Assembly (NCBI GenBank): GCA_051027215.1
Contig: JBPCXR010000262.1
Coordinates: 1 to 64,000 of the forward strand
Source of the DNA: CALHVX01 sp051027215
Lineage (GTDB): Bacteria > Pseudomonadota > Gammaproteobacteria > Pseudomonadales > Azotimanducaceae
Direction: 5' to 3'
Length of the DNA: 64,000 nt
The stretch's first letter is position 1. Each line of letters begins with the position of its first letter. Made by a program: the position numbers and the translations under genes. The notes under the pieces were generated by a model. It did not search any database. It had not been told where the DNA came from and worked only from the letters and a program-made list of their open reading frames with translations. Below are positions 8,787 through 17,979 of the stretch, one piece after another.

Positions 8787-10634
8787 ATGCGCAAGCTCCG
8801 CACCCTGCTCGCGCTGTGCGCGATGCTTGCCGTTGTCGGTTGCTCGACACCAGCAACTGAAAGTTCGCCGTCGTCGACTGTAGAGACTCAGACGGCGGCC
8901 ACCGGTCTGGTTGACCCAGCTTCAACGTTTCAACAGCGCTGCGTCCAATGTCACGATGGCAGCGTCCCAAAAGCGCCACACCAGGTCAGCTTCCAAATCA
9001 TTGGTCGCGACAGCATCTACCAAGCTCTGACAGATGGCATGATGCAAGTGCACGTGCAGGGGCTGACAGATCCTGAAATTCAGTCCTTGGCATCGCACCT
9101 AGGCGGTAGCACAGTGGCTTCTGAGCCTGTAAAGATGTGCGCGCAAACTAAGTCAGTAGGCGGGCGCCCTGCACATCAGGGCTGGAGCCTCACCCAGGCC
9201 GGCACACGTTTCGTGCCGCCGGAAAAATCGGGAATCGATCGCAGCAACGTAGCTGGCTTGCAACTGAAATGGGCGTTCGCTTTTCCCGGTGCCAGTCGGG
9301 CCCGCAGCCAGCCAGTCATTCTCGGCGACTATGTTCTGGTCGGTAGCCAAGATGGCACCGTTTACGCCCTCGAGCTCGACAGCGGCTGTAGCCAATGGAC
9401 CTTCAAAGCCGACGCCGAAGTTCGCAGCGCGATTGCGCTCAGCGACGACGGCCGCCAGGCCTACTTCGGTGACATAGTCGGGAACGTGTACGCGCTCAAC
9501 AGCACCGATGGCTCACTACGCTGGAAGCAACTGGCACACAGCCATCCCGATGTGACGCTAACCGGCTCGCCTCGTCTTTACCAAGACCATCTTTACGTTC
9601 CTTTGTCTTCATCGGAGTGGGCGCGAGCCGCCGACCCCGGCTATGGCTGTTGCACTTTTCGTGGCGGCGTGGTCGCCATGAACACTGACGATGGCAGTAT
9701 CGACTGGACGGCGTACGCCATTCCCGAGGCGGCGCAACTCACCGGCAAAAAAAATGAACTTGGCGCAGCCATGCGGCACCCTGCTGGAGCGCCGATCTGG
9801 AACTCACCCACCATTGATGAAAAGCGCGGTACGCTCTACGTCGGAACCGGCGAGGCTTACACCTCACCAGCAGCCGACACTAGCGACTCCGTTATCGCTT
9901 TTGATCTGGCAACAGGGGATATGCGCTGGTTCTACCAGTCCATCAGTGGCGATGCCTGGAATATGGCGTGCTTTATCGGTGGCACTGCCAATTGTCCCGA
10001 AGAAAACGGCCCCGACCTGGACATCGGCGCACCACCTGTCATCACCACGCTCGCCAACGGTGAGGACCGCATCATCGCCGGGCAAAAATCCGGCCATGTA
10101 TTCGCCTTGGATCCAGAAGACGGTTCGTTGCTGTGGCGTAACAAAATCGGCCGCGGAGGCTTTGCTGGCGGTGTGCACTGGGGGCTTGCGGTAAGTCCGG
10201 AGCGCATCTATGCGCCAAACGCCGACACGATTTTCACTGGCCGATTCAAGGGTGAACCGAAGCCAGGCCTATTTGCCCTCGACCCAGCTAATGGCGAAAT
10301 CGAGTGGTTTACGCCGGCACCCAACATCTGCGCCGAGGCGGACAAACCCGCCTGCGATCCAGGACTCTCGGCAGCGGTAACTGCTACCGAGGAAGTTGTC
10401 TTCGCGGGCGCCTTTGACGGGCACCTGCGAGCTTACGATGCGGCCAATGGCAAGATTCTCTGGGACTTCAATACCAACACCGAGTTTGCCACCGTATCCG
10501 GTGAGCTGGCTCATGGTGGCAGCATCGAATCTGATGGACCCGTTCTGTACAACGGCCACGTCTTGGTGAACTCCGGATACTTGTTCGGCGATCGCATGCC
10601 AGGCAACGTGCTGCTGGTATTCGCCAACCCTTAG
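8787..10634 (+). CDS. Lipoprotein quinohaemoprotein, polyvinyl-alcohol-dehydrogenase-like (haem c + PQQ propeller)
   Basis: 615 residues. A lipoprotein signal ends at the lipobox VVGC (Cys19). A short cytochrome c domain carries CVQCH (Cys52, Cys55, His56), followed by a beta-propeller with repeated W-motifs (DGTVYALELDSG, TDGSLRWKQ, DPEDGSLLWR). Adjacent cysteines at about 288-289, in GYGCCTFRGG, match the vicinal disulfide ring seen over PQQ in several alcohol dehydrogenases. The layout fits the polyvinyl-alcohol dehydrogenase group, which oxidises secondary alcohols in the periplasm and passes electrons to the haem. The true substrate is open. It follows the SDR closely and precedes another quinoprotein. 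Confidence 0.85.
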   Translation: MRKLRTLLALCAMLAVVGCSTPATESSPSSTVETQTAATGLVDPASTFQQRCVQCHDGSVPKAPHQVSFQIIGRDSIYQALTDGMMQVHVQGLTDPEIQSLASHLGGSTVASEPVKMCAQTKSVGGRPAHQGWSLTQAGTRFVPPEKSGIDRSNVAGLQLKWAFAFPGASRARSQPVILGDYVLVGSQDGTVYALELDSGCSQWTFKADAEVRSAIALSDDGRQAYFGDIVGNVYALNSTDGSLRWKQLAHSHPDVTLTGSPRLYQDHLYVPLSSSEWARAADPGYGCCTFRGGVVAMNTDDGSIDWTAYAIPEAAQLTGKKNELGAAMRHPAGAPIWNSPTIDEKRGTLYVGTGEAYTSPAADTSDSVIAFDLATGDMRWFYQSISGDAWNMACFIGGTANCPEENGPDLDIGAPPVITTLANGEDRIIAGQKSGHVFALDPEDGSLLWRNKIGRGGFAGGVHWGLAVSPERIYAPNADTIFTGRFKGEPKPGLFALDPANGEIEWFTPAPNICAEADKPACDPGLSAAVTATEEVVFAGAFDGHLRAYDAANGKILWDFNTNTEFATVSGELAHGGSIESDGPVLYNGHVLVNSGYLFGDRMPGNVLLVFANP

Positions 10635-10682
10635 TCACCCCATGGCCTCAGAGCGACAACCACTTAGCCCAGGACGTCCAGC

Positions 10683-12623
10683 ATGACACTGCATAAAAAC
10701 CGGTGGCTTGGGTGCTGCCTGGCTCTAGTGCTGGCGACCTTGGTGGCACCCCGCATCCACGCAGAGTCCAACATTGGCTGGCCTGCCTACGGTGGCGCAG
10801 ACGGCGGGGGTCACTACTCAACGGCGACCGAGCTAAACCCAAATAACGTTACGCAGTTGGAACAAGCTTGGGTACATCGTTCTGGAGACTTTCGCACTGG
10901 GGTAATTCGCGGCGTTGAGGGCTTCGATGGTGATGCGCCCATGTCCAGCGCATTCATCGGCACGCCCATCGTCGTCAAAGATACCCTCTACTATTGCACC
11001 CCCTTCAACCGGGTATTCGCGTTAGATCCGCAGACGGGCGCCGAACGTTGGGTGTTCGACCCGGAGGTCGACATGAGCCATCAGTCGCTCACCAATTGCC
11101 GCGCTGTTAGCAGTTGGACTGACAGCGAAGCCCCCGAGGCTTTCTGCGGACACCGAATCATTCTGGGAACGCTCGATGCGCGCTTGATCGCGCTGGACGG
11201 TAAAACCGGCAAACGCTGTCCAGACTTTGGCAAAAATGGCGAAGTCGATATCACCCACGGCCTTTCGGCACACAACCCGGGCGACTACAACCTCACCAGT
11301 CCAGCGGCGGTGTTGGGAGATACGCTGATCATTGGCTCACGCATCATCGATAGCCTGCGCAAAGGCATCCCCTCGGGCGTCGTTCGGGCCTATAGCGCGC
11401 GGACTGGTGAGCTGCGCTGGGCTTGGAATCCGGTGCCACCCGGCGCAACAGAAACCACAGCAGACGGCACGTTCGTAGACGACACCACCAACGTTTGGTC
11501 AATCATATCGGTGGATCCAGAGCGTAATCTGGTGATCGTTCCTACCGGCAACTCCTCGCCGGACTATTACGGCGGCGATCGCGGTGGCAATCTCGATTAC
11601 TACTCAAGCTCAGTGGTGGCGCTGAACGGCGATACCGGAGAAATCGTCTGGCATTACCAAACCGTGCATCACGACATCTGGGACTTTGACGTGCCGGCGC
11701 AACCGACGTTGCTGGACGTCACCATCGACGGCCGCACCAGGCCCGCAGTGGTGCAAGTCACCAAGATGGGACTTACCTTTGTATTAGACAGAGAAACAGG
11801 AAAACCGCTGCATCCTGTTGAAGAACGACCGGTGCCACAAACGGGTGCAGTGCCTGGGGAATATTTGAGCCCAACACAACCCTTCCCGCTCAAACCAGAA
11901 CCGTTACACCAACTGCACATCTCTCCAGACGATGCCTGGGGATTTACCTTCTGGGACAAAAATCAATGTCGCCAACAGCTAGAGGAGCTGACCACCGGCC
12001 CAATCTATACGCCGATCAGCACCAAGGGCCTGGTCATGTACCCATCGAACATCGGCGGCAACAACTGGGGCGCACCGGCGGTTGATCCCAACGCACAGTT
12101 GATGGTTACCAACACCAAACACGTGGGCATGGTTTTGCAGCTGATTCCGCAGGACCAATGCGCAGAAAACAGCGGATTTCCTCAGCAAGGATCACCGTAC
12201 TGCGTCAGCATGCGTCCTTTCCTGTCTCCTTGGGGCGCACCTTGTACCAAGCCACCGTGGAGTACTTTGTCAGCCGTCAATCTCAGCAGCGGTGAAATCG
12301 AGTGGCAAGTACCGCTCGGAACCCTGAAGCACCAAGCGCCCTGGCCTCTGTCATATATGAAAGGCGGCGTGGAGATGGGTGGGCCAACGGTAACAGCCGG
12401 TGGCCTAGTTTTCATCGCCGCTGCCGGTGACCGACACATTCGTGCATTTGGCTTGGCGGATGGTACGGAGCTGTGGGCGGACGAATTGCCAACCACAGGC
12501 AATGCGGTTCCCATGACCTATGTCTCTGGCGGTCGTCAATTTGTGGTGATTGCCGCGGGCGGTCACTTCACTTCCACCTCTCCCGCTGGAGACTACCTGG
12601 TCGCTTACGCGCTTCCTGACTAA
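10683..12623 (+). CDS. PQQ-dependent dehydrogenase, glucose/quinate-dehydrogenase-like propeller
   Basis: 646 residues with a signal peptide (about residues 1-27), then a PQQ propeller opening GWPAYGGADGGGHYSTATELN. This resembles the periplasmic part of membrane-bound glucose, quinate and related dehydrogenases, but the usual N-terminal four-helix membrane anchor is missing, so it is probably soluble and periplasmic. There is no haem motif, and no vicinal Cys pair where PQQ alcohol dehydrogenases have one. It would oxidise an alcohol or sugar-like group using PQQ. It sits 48 nt after the haem-containing quinoprotein, which might receive its electrons (inference). PQQ synthesis genes are not in the window. 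Confidence 0.85.
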   Translation: MTLHKNRWLGCCLALVLATLVAPRIHAESNIGWPAYGGADGGGHYSTATELNPNNVTQLEQAWVHRSGDFRTGVIRGVEGFDGDAPMSSAFIGTPIVVKDTLYYCTPFNRVFALDPQTGAERWVFDPEVDMSHQSLTNCRAVSSWTDSEAPEAFCGHRIILGTLDARLIALDGKTGKRCPDFGKNGEVDITHGLSAHNPGDYNLTSPAAVLGDTLIIGSRIIDSLRKGIPSGVVRAYSARTGELRWAWNPVPPGATETTADGTFVDDTTNVWSIISVDPERNLVIVPTGNSSPDYYGGDRGGNLDYYSSSVVALNGDTGEIVWHYQTVHHDIWDFDVPAQPTLLDVTIDGRTRPAVVQVTKMGLTFVLDRETGKPLHPVEERPVPQTGAVPGEYLSPTQPFPLKPEPLHQLHISPDDAWGFTFWDKNQCRQQLEELTTGPIYTPISTKGLVMYPSNIGGNNWGAPAVDPNAQLMVTNTKHVGMVLQLIPQDQCAENSGFPQQGSPYCVSMRPFLSPWGAPCTKPPWSTLSAVNLSSGEIEWQVPLGTLKHQAPWPLSYMKGGVEMGGPTVTAGGLVFIAAAGDRHIRAFGLADGTELWADELPTTGNAVPMTYVSGGRQFVVIAAGGHFTSTSPAGDYLVAYALPD

Positions 12624-12625
12624 GC

Positions 12626-13852
12626 ATGAATCAGGCTAACACTCCAGCAGCCCGGGTCGCAGGGCTACCGAGCTACTTCATCGTGTTCGTTGCATCGATG
12701 GTGGCCATTGGTCCCTTTGCCATCGATACCTACCTACCGGCAATGCCGAGTATGGCGAAAGCCCTCGGCGTCGACATCGTCGCCGTCAACGCGACCCTGA
12801 GCACTTACCTGCTGGGCTTCGCCGCCGGGCAGCTATTGGGCGGCCCCATTTCTGATCAAATCGGACGTCGCAAAGTGGGCCTGTTGGGTTTGTTGGTGTT
12901 CTTTTTCGCCTCACTGGCCATCGCTGCAGCCACCAACGTAACCCAAGTGCTGCTGCTGCGAGTCGTACAGGCCGTGGGAGGCGGATTCGCCACGGTCATT
13001 TGCATGGCCATGGTGCGTGATGCTTACGAGCCAATGGAAGCCGCCAAGCGTTTTCCGGTGGTGATGTTGGTAATGCTCAGCGCACCGCTGTTCGCACCCG
13101 CGATTGGCAGCGCACTGTTGAGTTTAGGCTGGGCAAGCATTTTCGTATTTCTGGCGATCTATAGCCTAGTGGTCGCGGTGGCCTTCTTGCCTGTACCCGA
13201 GACAGCGACACAGGCACCTGGGCATCTAACCTGGGGCGACATCCTGCCGCAGTACTGGTCGGTCATCTCTCGCCGGGTGAACGGCAAGCTGGTGCCCTTA
13301 CGTTTCATTTTCACTCAGGGATTGCTGTTCTCCGGCACGTTTGTGTTTATCACTAACTCGCCCTTCATCTATCTCGAACACTACGGTATAGCCGAAGAGT
13401 GGTTCGTACTCTATTTTGGTGCCAATATTCTCATGATGATGCTGTTTACCAGCATCACCACCCGGCTAATTCACCGGCACTCACCGCATCGATTGTTTCG
13501 CATATCTAGATCCATCCAACTGATTGCAATGCTGACGCTAACTATTGCGGTGGTTAGCATTGAGGTTCCTTTGTGGCTATTCACTGCTTTGCTGGCAATG
13601 GTGATTGGCCCAAGCGGCATGAATAACCCAACCGTGTCTGGACTCTATCTGTTCCACTTCGATCGACTCAGCGGCAGCGCTACATCGTTGATGAACGTGA
13701 CCGTTTTTCTATTTGGTAGCATCCTAGGGGTGGTGTCAGGGTTTCTCTATGACGGTACGCTAAAACCCATTGTGTACACCATGTTGGCCGGTTTGCTGGC
13801 CGCCAACGTGGTTGCCTTAACCATTCCTCCACCAGTGCCCAATGACGATTGA
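12626..13852 (+). CDS. MFS transporter, Bcr/CflA type
   Basis: A 408-residue, 12-helix major facilitator. The opening (FAIDTYLPAMPSMAKALG), the loop 2-3 motif GGPISDQIGRRKVGLLG and LLRVVQAVGGGFATVICMAMVRD are the signatures of the Bcr/CflA proton-driven drug exporters. The start codon lies 2 nt after the quinoprotein stop, so it is clearly part of the same operon. In this setting it more likely moves a pathway substrate or exports a toxic intermediate than gives antibiotic resistance (inference). Confidence 0.88.
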   Translation: MNQANTPAARVAGLPSYFIVFVASMVAIGPFAIDTYLPAMPSMAKALGVDIVAVNATLSTYLLGFAAGQLLGGPISDQIGRRKVGLLGLLVFFFASLAIAAATNVTQVLLLRVVQAVGGGFATVICMAMVRDAYEPMEAAKRFPVVMLVMLSAPLFAPAIGSALLSLGWASIFVFLAIYSLVVAVAFLPVPETATQAPGHLTWGDILPQYWSVISRRVNGKLVPLRFIFTQGLLFSGTFVFITNSPFIYLEHYGIAEEWFVLYFGANILMMMLFTSITTRLIHRHSPHRLFRISRSIQLIAMLTLTIAVVSIEVPLWLFTALLAMVIGPSGMNNPTVSGLYLFHFDRLSGSATSLMNVTVFLFGSILGVVSGFLYDGTLKPIVYTMLAGLLAANVVALTIPPPVPNDD

Positions 13853-13909
13853 CCAACAGTCGACGACTCGCTAGCCTGACCGAACGCACACCCTGGGGAG
13901 GACAACGCC

Positions 13910-14917
13910 GTGCCATCGAAGTCCAATCAAACACTGCCTGCGCAGATGCCTGCTGAGCAGATGATTCGCATGTTTGAGACCATGACTCGAATCCGCGAGT
14001 TCGATGAGCGTGCAGCGCTGCTGATGGAACAGGCTCGTGTGCACGGTTCAGTGCACCTTTACTGTGGTGAAGAAGCTATTGCTGTAGGCGTTTGCGAAGC
14101 ATTGCAGGCCGACGACTACATCACCTCCACGCACCGTGGGCACGGCCACTTGTTGGCCAAAGGCGGCGATCCGCGAAAAATGTACGCGGAGCTATTTGCC
14201 AAGACCAATGGTTACAACGGTGGCAAAGGTGGCTCCATGCACATCGCTGCGTTAGAGCTAGGCATGATTGGGGCGAACGGTATTGTCGCGGCGGGTGCGC
14301 CCATCGCACTAGGCGTCGCTTTCGCCAGTCAGTACCAAGAGAATCAGCGCGTAACCATCTGCTTCTTTGGCGACGGCGCTGCCAACGAAGGCGCTATGCA
14401 CGAGGCGATGAATATGGCCGCGGTGTTGAAAGCACCCATGGTCTTCGTCTGCGAGAACAATGGCTATGGCGAGTGGTCTCCGGCCAATACCCAAACCGCG
14501 ATCGATGACATTGCCGATCGCGCCCGCGGTTACGGCTTCCCCGGCGTAATCGTCGATGGCATGGACATTAGCGCGGTACACGAAGCCGCACAGCACGCCA
14601 TCGATCGTGCACGGCGCGGCGAAGGTCCGAGCTTGCTGGAGTGCAAGACCTATCGTTTTTATGATCATGTCGGTCGCGATTTTGGCGTGCTGCAACGCGA
14701 CGAAGACGAAATCGCCCAATGGCGGGCTCGAGATCCTATCGATCAGTGGCGCAAGGTATTGATCGATCAGCAAGTGCTAACGGCTGCTGAGGCCAGCGCA
14801 ACCACCGAACGCATTGCCGCGGAGATGGACGAGGCCATTCGCATCGCCGAACAAGGTCCGGATCCGGTACCGGGGGATCTAATGCGCGGCATCTATACCG
14901 AAGGGGCAAACCCATGA
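13910..14917 (+). CDS. Thiamine-diphosphate dehydrogenase E1 alpha subunit (AcoA/PdhA-like)
   Basis: 335 residues. The thiamine-diphosphate motif runs from GDGAANEGAMHEA to CENNGYGEWS, and HRGHGHLLAKG and NGGKGGSMHIA are the phosphorylation-loop-like segments of the E1 alpha family. The short length and segments such as VHLYCGEEAIAVGV favour the acetoin-dehydrogenase AcoA group over classical pyruvate dehydrogenase. It begins with GTG, 8 nt after GGGGAGG. It overlaps the E1 beta gene by 4 nt (ATGA). The pair would decarboxylate a 2-oxo acid or cleave an acyloin. No E2 or E3 gene is nearby, so the lipoyl partner must come from elsewhere. Confidence 0.88.
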   Translation: MPSKSNQTLPAQMPAEQMIRMFETMTRIREFDERAALLMEQARVHGSVHLYCGEEAIAVGVCEALQADDYITSTHRGHGHLLAKGGDPRKMYAELFAKTNGYNGGKGGSMHIAALELGMIGANGIVAAGAPIALGVAFASQYQENQRVTICFFGDGAANEGAMHEAMNMAAVLKAPMVFVCENNGYGEWSPANTQTAIDDIADRARGYGFPGVIVDGMDISAVHEAAQHAIDRARRGEGPSLLECKTYRFYDHVGRDFGVLQRDEDEIAQWRARDPIDQWRKVLIDQQVLTAAEASATTERIAAEMDEAIRIAEQGPDPVPGDLMRGIYTEGANP

Positions 14918-15900
14918 GCATCAAAAACATGACTGCCGCCATCAACGAAGCCATTGATTTGGAAATGGCCCGGGATGAACGGGTATTTGTTGCTGGCGAA
15001 GATGTGCGCGTCGGCGGCCCGTTCGGCACCGAGGCAAATCTGCTGGCAAAGTATGGAGAAAAGCGCATCGTCAATACGGCCATTTCCGAACAAGCGCTCA
15101 CCGGCCTTGGCGTGGGTGCTGCGGCGGTGGGGCTGCGGCCAATCATCGAGATTATGATCATGGACTTTGTCACCGTGGCCATGGACCAGATCGTCAACCA
15201 GATGGCGAAGATGAAGTACATGCTCGGCGGCAAGCCGGTGCTGCCCATTGTTGTCACGACCCATGCCGGAGTCGACAGCAGCAGCGCGGCGCAACACTCA
15301 GGCAGTCTCGAAGCCTGGTTCTGCCATGTTCCGGGCCTAAAGGTGCTCATGCCTTCGAACGCCTACGATGCCAAGGGCTTGCTCATCAGCGCTATTCGCG
15401 ATGACAACCCGGTTATCTTCGTCAGCAACAAGAAGTGTTTGCAGACTTCTTGCGAAGTGCCGGATGAGGCTTACACCGTGCCTTTAGGGGTGTGCAAAGT
15501 CGTGCGCGAAGGCGAAGACATCACGCTGGTCGCTACTGGCCGCATGGTGCACGATGCGCTTGACGCGGCGGAGCAGCTGCAAGCCGCAGGCATAAGCGCC
15601 GAGGTCATTGATCCGCGCACATTGTCACCCCTGGATACCTCGACCATCATAAAGTCCGTAAGAAAAACTTCGCGCGCCATCGTCGCCCAGGAAGCCGTGC
15701 GCAGCTGCGGGGTCGGCGCAGAGATCGCAGCCACCATCGCCGATGAAGCCTTCGACTTTCTCGATGCGCCAGTCAAGCGTATCGGCGCACCGTTCAGCCC
15801 GGTACCCTTCGGACCAATATTAGAGGCCGAATATTTACCGAACGTAGAAGACATAATGGCCGCAGCAGCAGAAATATTTCCGAATCGTCTACCAGCCTGA
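14914..15900 (+). CDS. Thiamine-diphosphate dehydrogenase E1 beta subunit (AcoB/PdhB-like)
   Basis: 328 residues of the transketolase-type E1 beta subunit. It opens INEAIDLEMARDERVFVAGEDV, continues with RIVNTAISEQALTGLGVGAA (containing the conserved catalytic Glu of the pyrimidine-binding domain), and ends with the C-terminal domain (VIDPRTLSPLDTSTI). It forms the alpha2-beta2 E1 with the preceding gene, with which it shares an ATGA overlap. The aldehyde dehydrogenase gene starts 19 nt downstream, as would suit an enzyme set that cleaves an acyloin into an acyl group and an aldehyde. Confidence 0.9.
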   Translation: MSIKNMTAAINEAIDLEMARDERVFVAGEDVRVGGPFGTEANLLAKYGEKRIVNTAISEQALTGLGVGAAAVGLRPIIEIMIMDFVTVAMDQIVNQMAKMKYMLGGKPVLPIVVTTHAGVDSSSAAQHSGSLEAWFCHVPGLKVLMPSNAYDAKGLLISAIRDDNPVIFVSNKKCLQTSCEVPDEAYTVPLGVCKVVREGEDITLVATGRMVHDALDAAEQLQAAGISAEVIDPRTLSPLDTSTIIKSVRKTSRAIVAQEAVRSCGVGAEIAATIADEAFDFLDAPVKRIGAPFSPVPFGPILEAEYLPNVEDIMAAAAEIFPNRLPA

Positions 15901-15919
15901 GACATTAGAGAACCCTGCC

Positions 15920-17398
15920 ATGACCTGCCACCCAGAACAGCTCGATGTCAGCATTGCCCATCTCGATGGTCTGTACATTGGTGGTGAGTGGCACAGCAGT
16001 GCACCCGGCGCTCTGGTGGAGGTTATTTCACCAACCACTGAGGGCGTGATTGCCAAGGTCGCGCTACCCAGCATCGCCGACGCAGATCGCGCCGCCGCGC
16101 TAGCGCAACAAGCGTTCAACGAGGGCCCATGGCCCACACTGCCTGTGGCTGAGCGCATTGAAGTGTGCACCCGACTTTGCGACGGTCTCGAGCGGCGGCT
16201 GGGCGACCTAAATCGTGCCTGGGCATTCGAGTCAGGACCGACGATTGCCCATGGCGAGATGATCAACAGCGGTGCTGGCGTCGCTATTTGGCGCGGCGCC
16301 CTTGCCGCAGCTGCCGAACTACCGTGGGAAGAAGATCGAGGCGACGCGATCATCCGCCGGGAGCCTATCGGCACAGTGCTCGGCATTTTGACTTTCAATG
16401 GTCCCATCGTGCTCATGGGCATGAAAATTATCCCGGCATTGCTTGCTGGCTGCACTGTGGTGATCAAGCCCGCACCGGAGTCCCCGCTAACCGCAAGGCT
16501 AATGGCAGAGGCCATCGACGAAGCTGGCTTCCCGCCAGGAGTGGTTAGCGTTTTACCCGCTGACACTGCGGTCACGCAACACCTGGTCAGCCATCCAGCC
16601 ATCGACATGGTGGCCCTCACCGGCGGCACGGCCATTGGCGTGGACGTGGTCAAACGCACGGCAGATCGCCTCGCCCGCACGGCATTAGAGTTAGGCGGCA
16701 AATCGCCGGCAATCATTGCCGAAGACGCCGACCTCAATGAAGTAGTGCAAACCCTCGGCGAAGGCTCAAGCGGGTTCAACGGTCAAGTGTGCGTCAGCTT
16801 GTCACGCATCTTGGCACCAGCCAATCGCTACGATGAAGTAGTAGAGGCCATGGCTGGCTATTTGAACAGTCTGCGCATCGGCGATCCTTTTGACCCAAGC
16901 ACCGATCGCGGCCCGTTGGCCGTGGCTCGAGCGCGGGATCGGGTGGAGCAATACGTCGCGGGAGCACAGCAAGAAGGTGCGAAACTTATCGCCGGAGGCA
17001 AACGCCCACAGCACCTGCAACGCGGATACTTCTACGAACCCACGCTGTTGGCCGACGTTCACAATCAGATGACCATCGCCCAGGAAGAAGTGTTCGGCCC
17101 CGTAACTGCAGTAATCGCTTACGACAACATCGATCAGGCAGTAGAGATTGCCAACGATTCGCCGTTCGGATTGGCGGCATCGGTCTACACCAAGGATCAA
17201 ACCCTTGCAATGGACTTGGCGCGGCGCATCCGCGCAGGAGGCGTAGCGATCAACATGGCTGGCGTCTCGCTAACCCAGCCCTTCGGCGGCTACAAGCAAT
17301 CGGGGTGGGGTCGGGAATGTGGGGCGGAAGGCATACTTGAGTTCACCCAGATCAAACAAATAATTACTGGCGGTGGCTACCTCGATGCCGGTAGCTAA
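15920..17398 (+). CDS. NAD(P)-dependent aldehyde dehydrogenase
   Basis: A 492-residue ALDH superfamily member. The oxyanion Asn is about residue 160 (LTFNGP), the general base Glu about 258 (LELGGKSP) and the catalytic Cys about 291 (FNGQVC). The C-terminal PFGGYKQSGWGRE is typical of the class. It would oxidise an aldehyde to the acid in the cytoplasm. Its place after the E1 pair and quinoproteins suggests it removes aldehyde made by either. The ribosome-binding site before the ATG is weak. The substrate is not determinable. Confidence 0.92.
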   Translation: MTCHPEQLDVSIAHLDGLYIGGEWHSSAPGALVEVISPTTEGVIAKVALPSIADADRAAALAQQAFNEGPWPTLPVAERIEVCTRLCDGLERRLGDLNRAWAFESGPTIAHGEMINSGAGVAIWRGALAAAAELPWEEDRGDAIIRREPIGTVLGILTFNGPIVLMGMKIIPALLAGCTVVIKPAPESPLTARLMAEAIDEAGFPPGVVSVLPADTAVTQHLVSHPAIDMVALTGGTAIGVDVVKRTADRLARTALELGGKSPAIIAEDADLNEVVQTLGEGSSGFNGQVCVSLSRILAPANRYDEVVEAMAGYLNSLRIGDPFDPSTDRGPLAVARARDRVEQYVAGAQQEGAKLIAGGKRPQHLQRGYFYEPTLLADVHNQMTIAQEEVFGPVTAVIAYDNIDQAVEIANDSPFGLAASVYTKDQTLAMDLARRIRAGGVAINMAGVSLTQPFGGYKQSGWGRECGAEGILEFTQIKQIITGGGYLDAGS

Positions 17399-17433
17399 TC
17401 AGGCCGCCCACAACTAGTTAAAGGTCAGAGCAT

Positions 17434-17979
17434 ATGCAGCTAAGCAATATCGAGCCCAACCGCCTGCACGGGTTCGATCCCGATGCATTGCAACGGGCGA
17501 GAACGGAAATCGAGTACTTGCGTCGCTGGTACGCGGTTGCTACCGATGCCTTAGGCAAAGCTGATGAGCCACAGTCTATCGACGAAGGGAAGCGCATCTA
17601 CCATCGCATCTTTACCGCCGATGCAGAGGTTGACGTGGTTGGTGGCGAAGGTGAACCCCTGCAAGCCACGGGCCCTGATGGTTGGGCCGCTGTCGCCATG
17701 AAAGCGTTGCAGGAGTATGAAGCCACGCAGCATCTGATCGGCACCCAGGTGGTAGATGTGCTGGAGCTGGAAACTGCTGGGGATGGGACCGAGCCGGTCA
17801 AAGGCCGCGCGGTGATGAACAGCTATCTCCAGGCTTGGCATGCCTGGCCAGATCAGCGAATGCGTCTGGTCCTGGGGACCTATACCGATCACCTGCGCTA
17901 TGTGCCCAGCATCGGCTGGCAGATTGAGAAAATGACATTGACCTATGTCAGCGGTGAGGAGCGAATGCTTGGGAGCTAA
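17434..17979 (+). CDS. SnoaL/NTF2-like cone-fold protein
   Basis: 181 residues. The region IEYLRRWYAVATDAL...YHRIFTADAEVDVVGGEGE and the later SYLQAWHAW...GTYTDHLRYV fit the alpha+beta cone of the NTF2/SnoaL superfamily, which covers small-molecule isomerases, hydrolases and ligand binders. AAAGG lies upstream of the ATG. Its end overlaps the start of the next transporter. It probably acts on or binds a pathway intermediate (inference). No catalytic residue can be assigned with confidence. Confidence 0.7.
   Translation: MQLSNIEPNRLHGFDPDALQRARTEIEYLRRWYAVATDALGKADEPQSIDEGKRIYHRIFTADAEVDVVGGEGEPLQATGPDGWAAVAMKALQEYEATQHLIGTQVVDVLELETAGDGTEPVKGRAVMNSYLQAWHAWPDQRMRLVLGTYTDHLRYVPSIGWQIEKMTLTYVSGEERMLGS

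Noticed and set aside
12626..13852. Drug-resistance label for the Bcr/CflA-like transporter
   Set aside because: The family name is from export of antibiotics, but the gene is locked in a catabolic operon; only the family is claimed.
15889..16779. A 296-residue frame antisense to the aldehyde dehydrogenase
   Set aside because: Ser/Arg/Pro-rich translation, fully covered by a well-conserved ALDH on the other strand.
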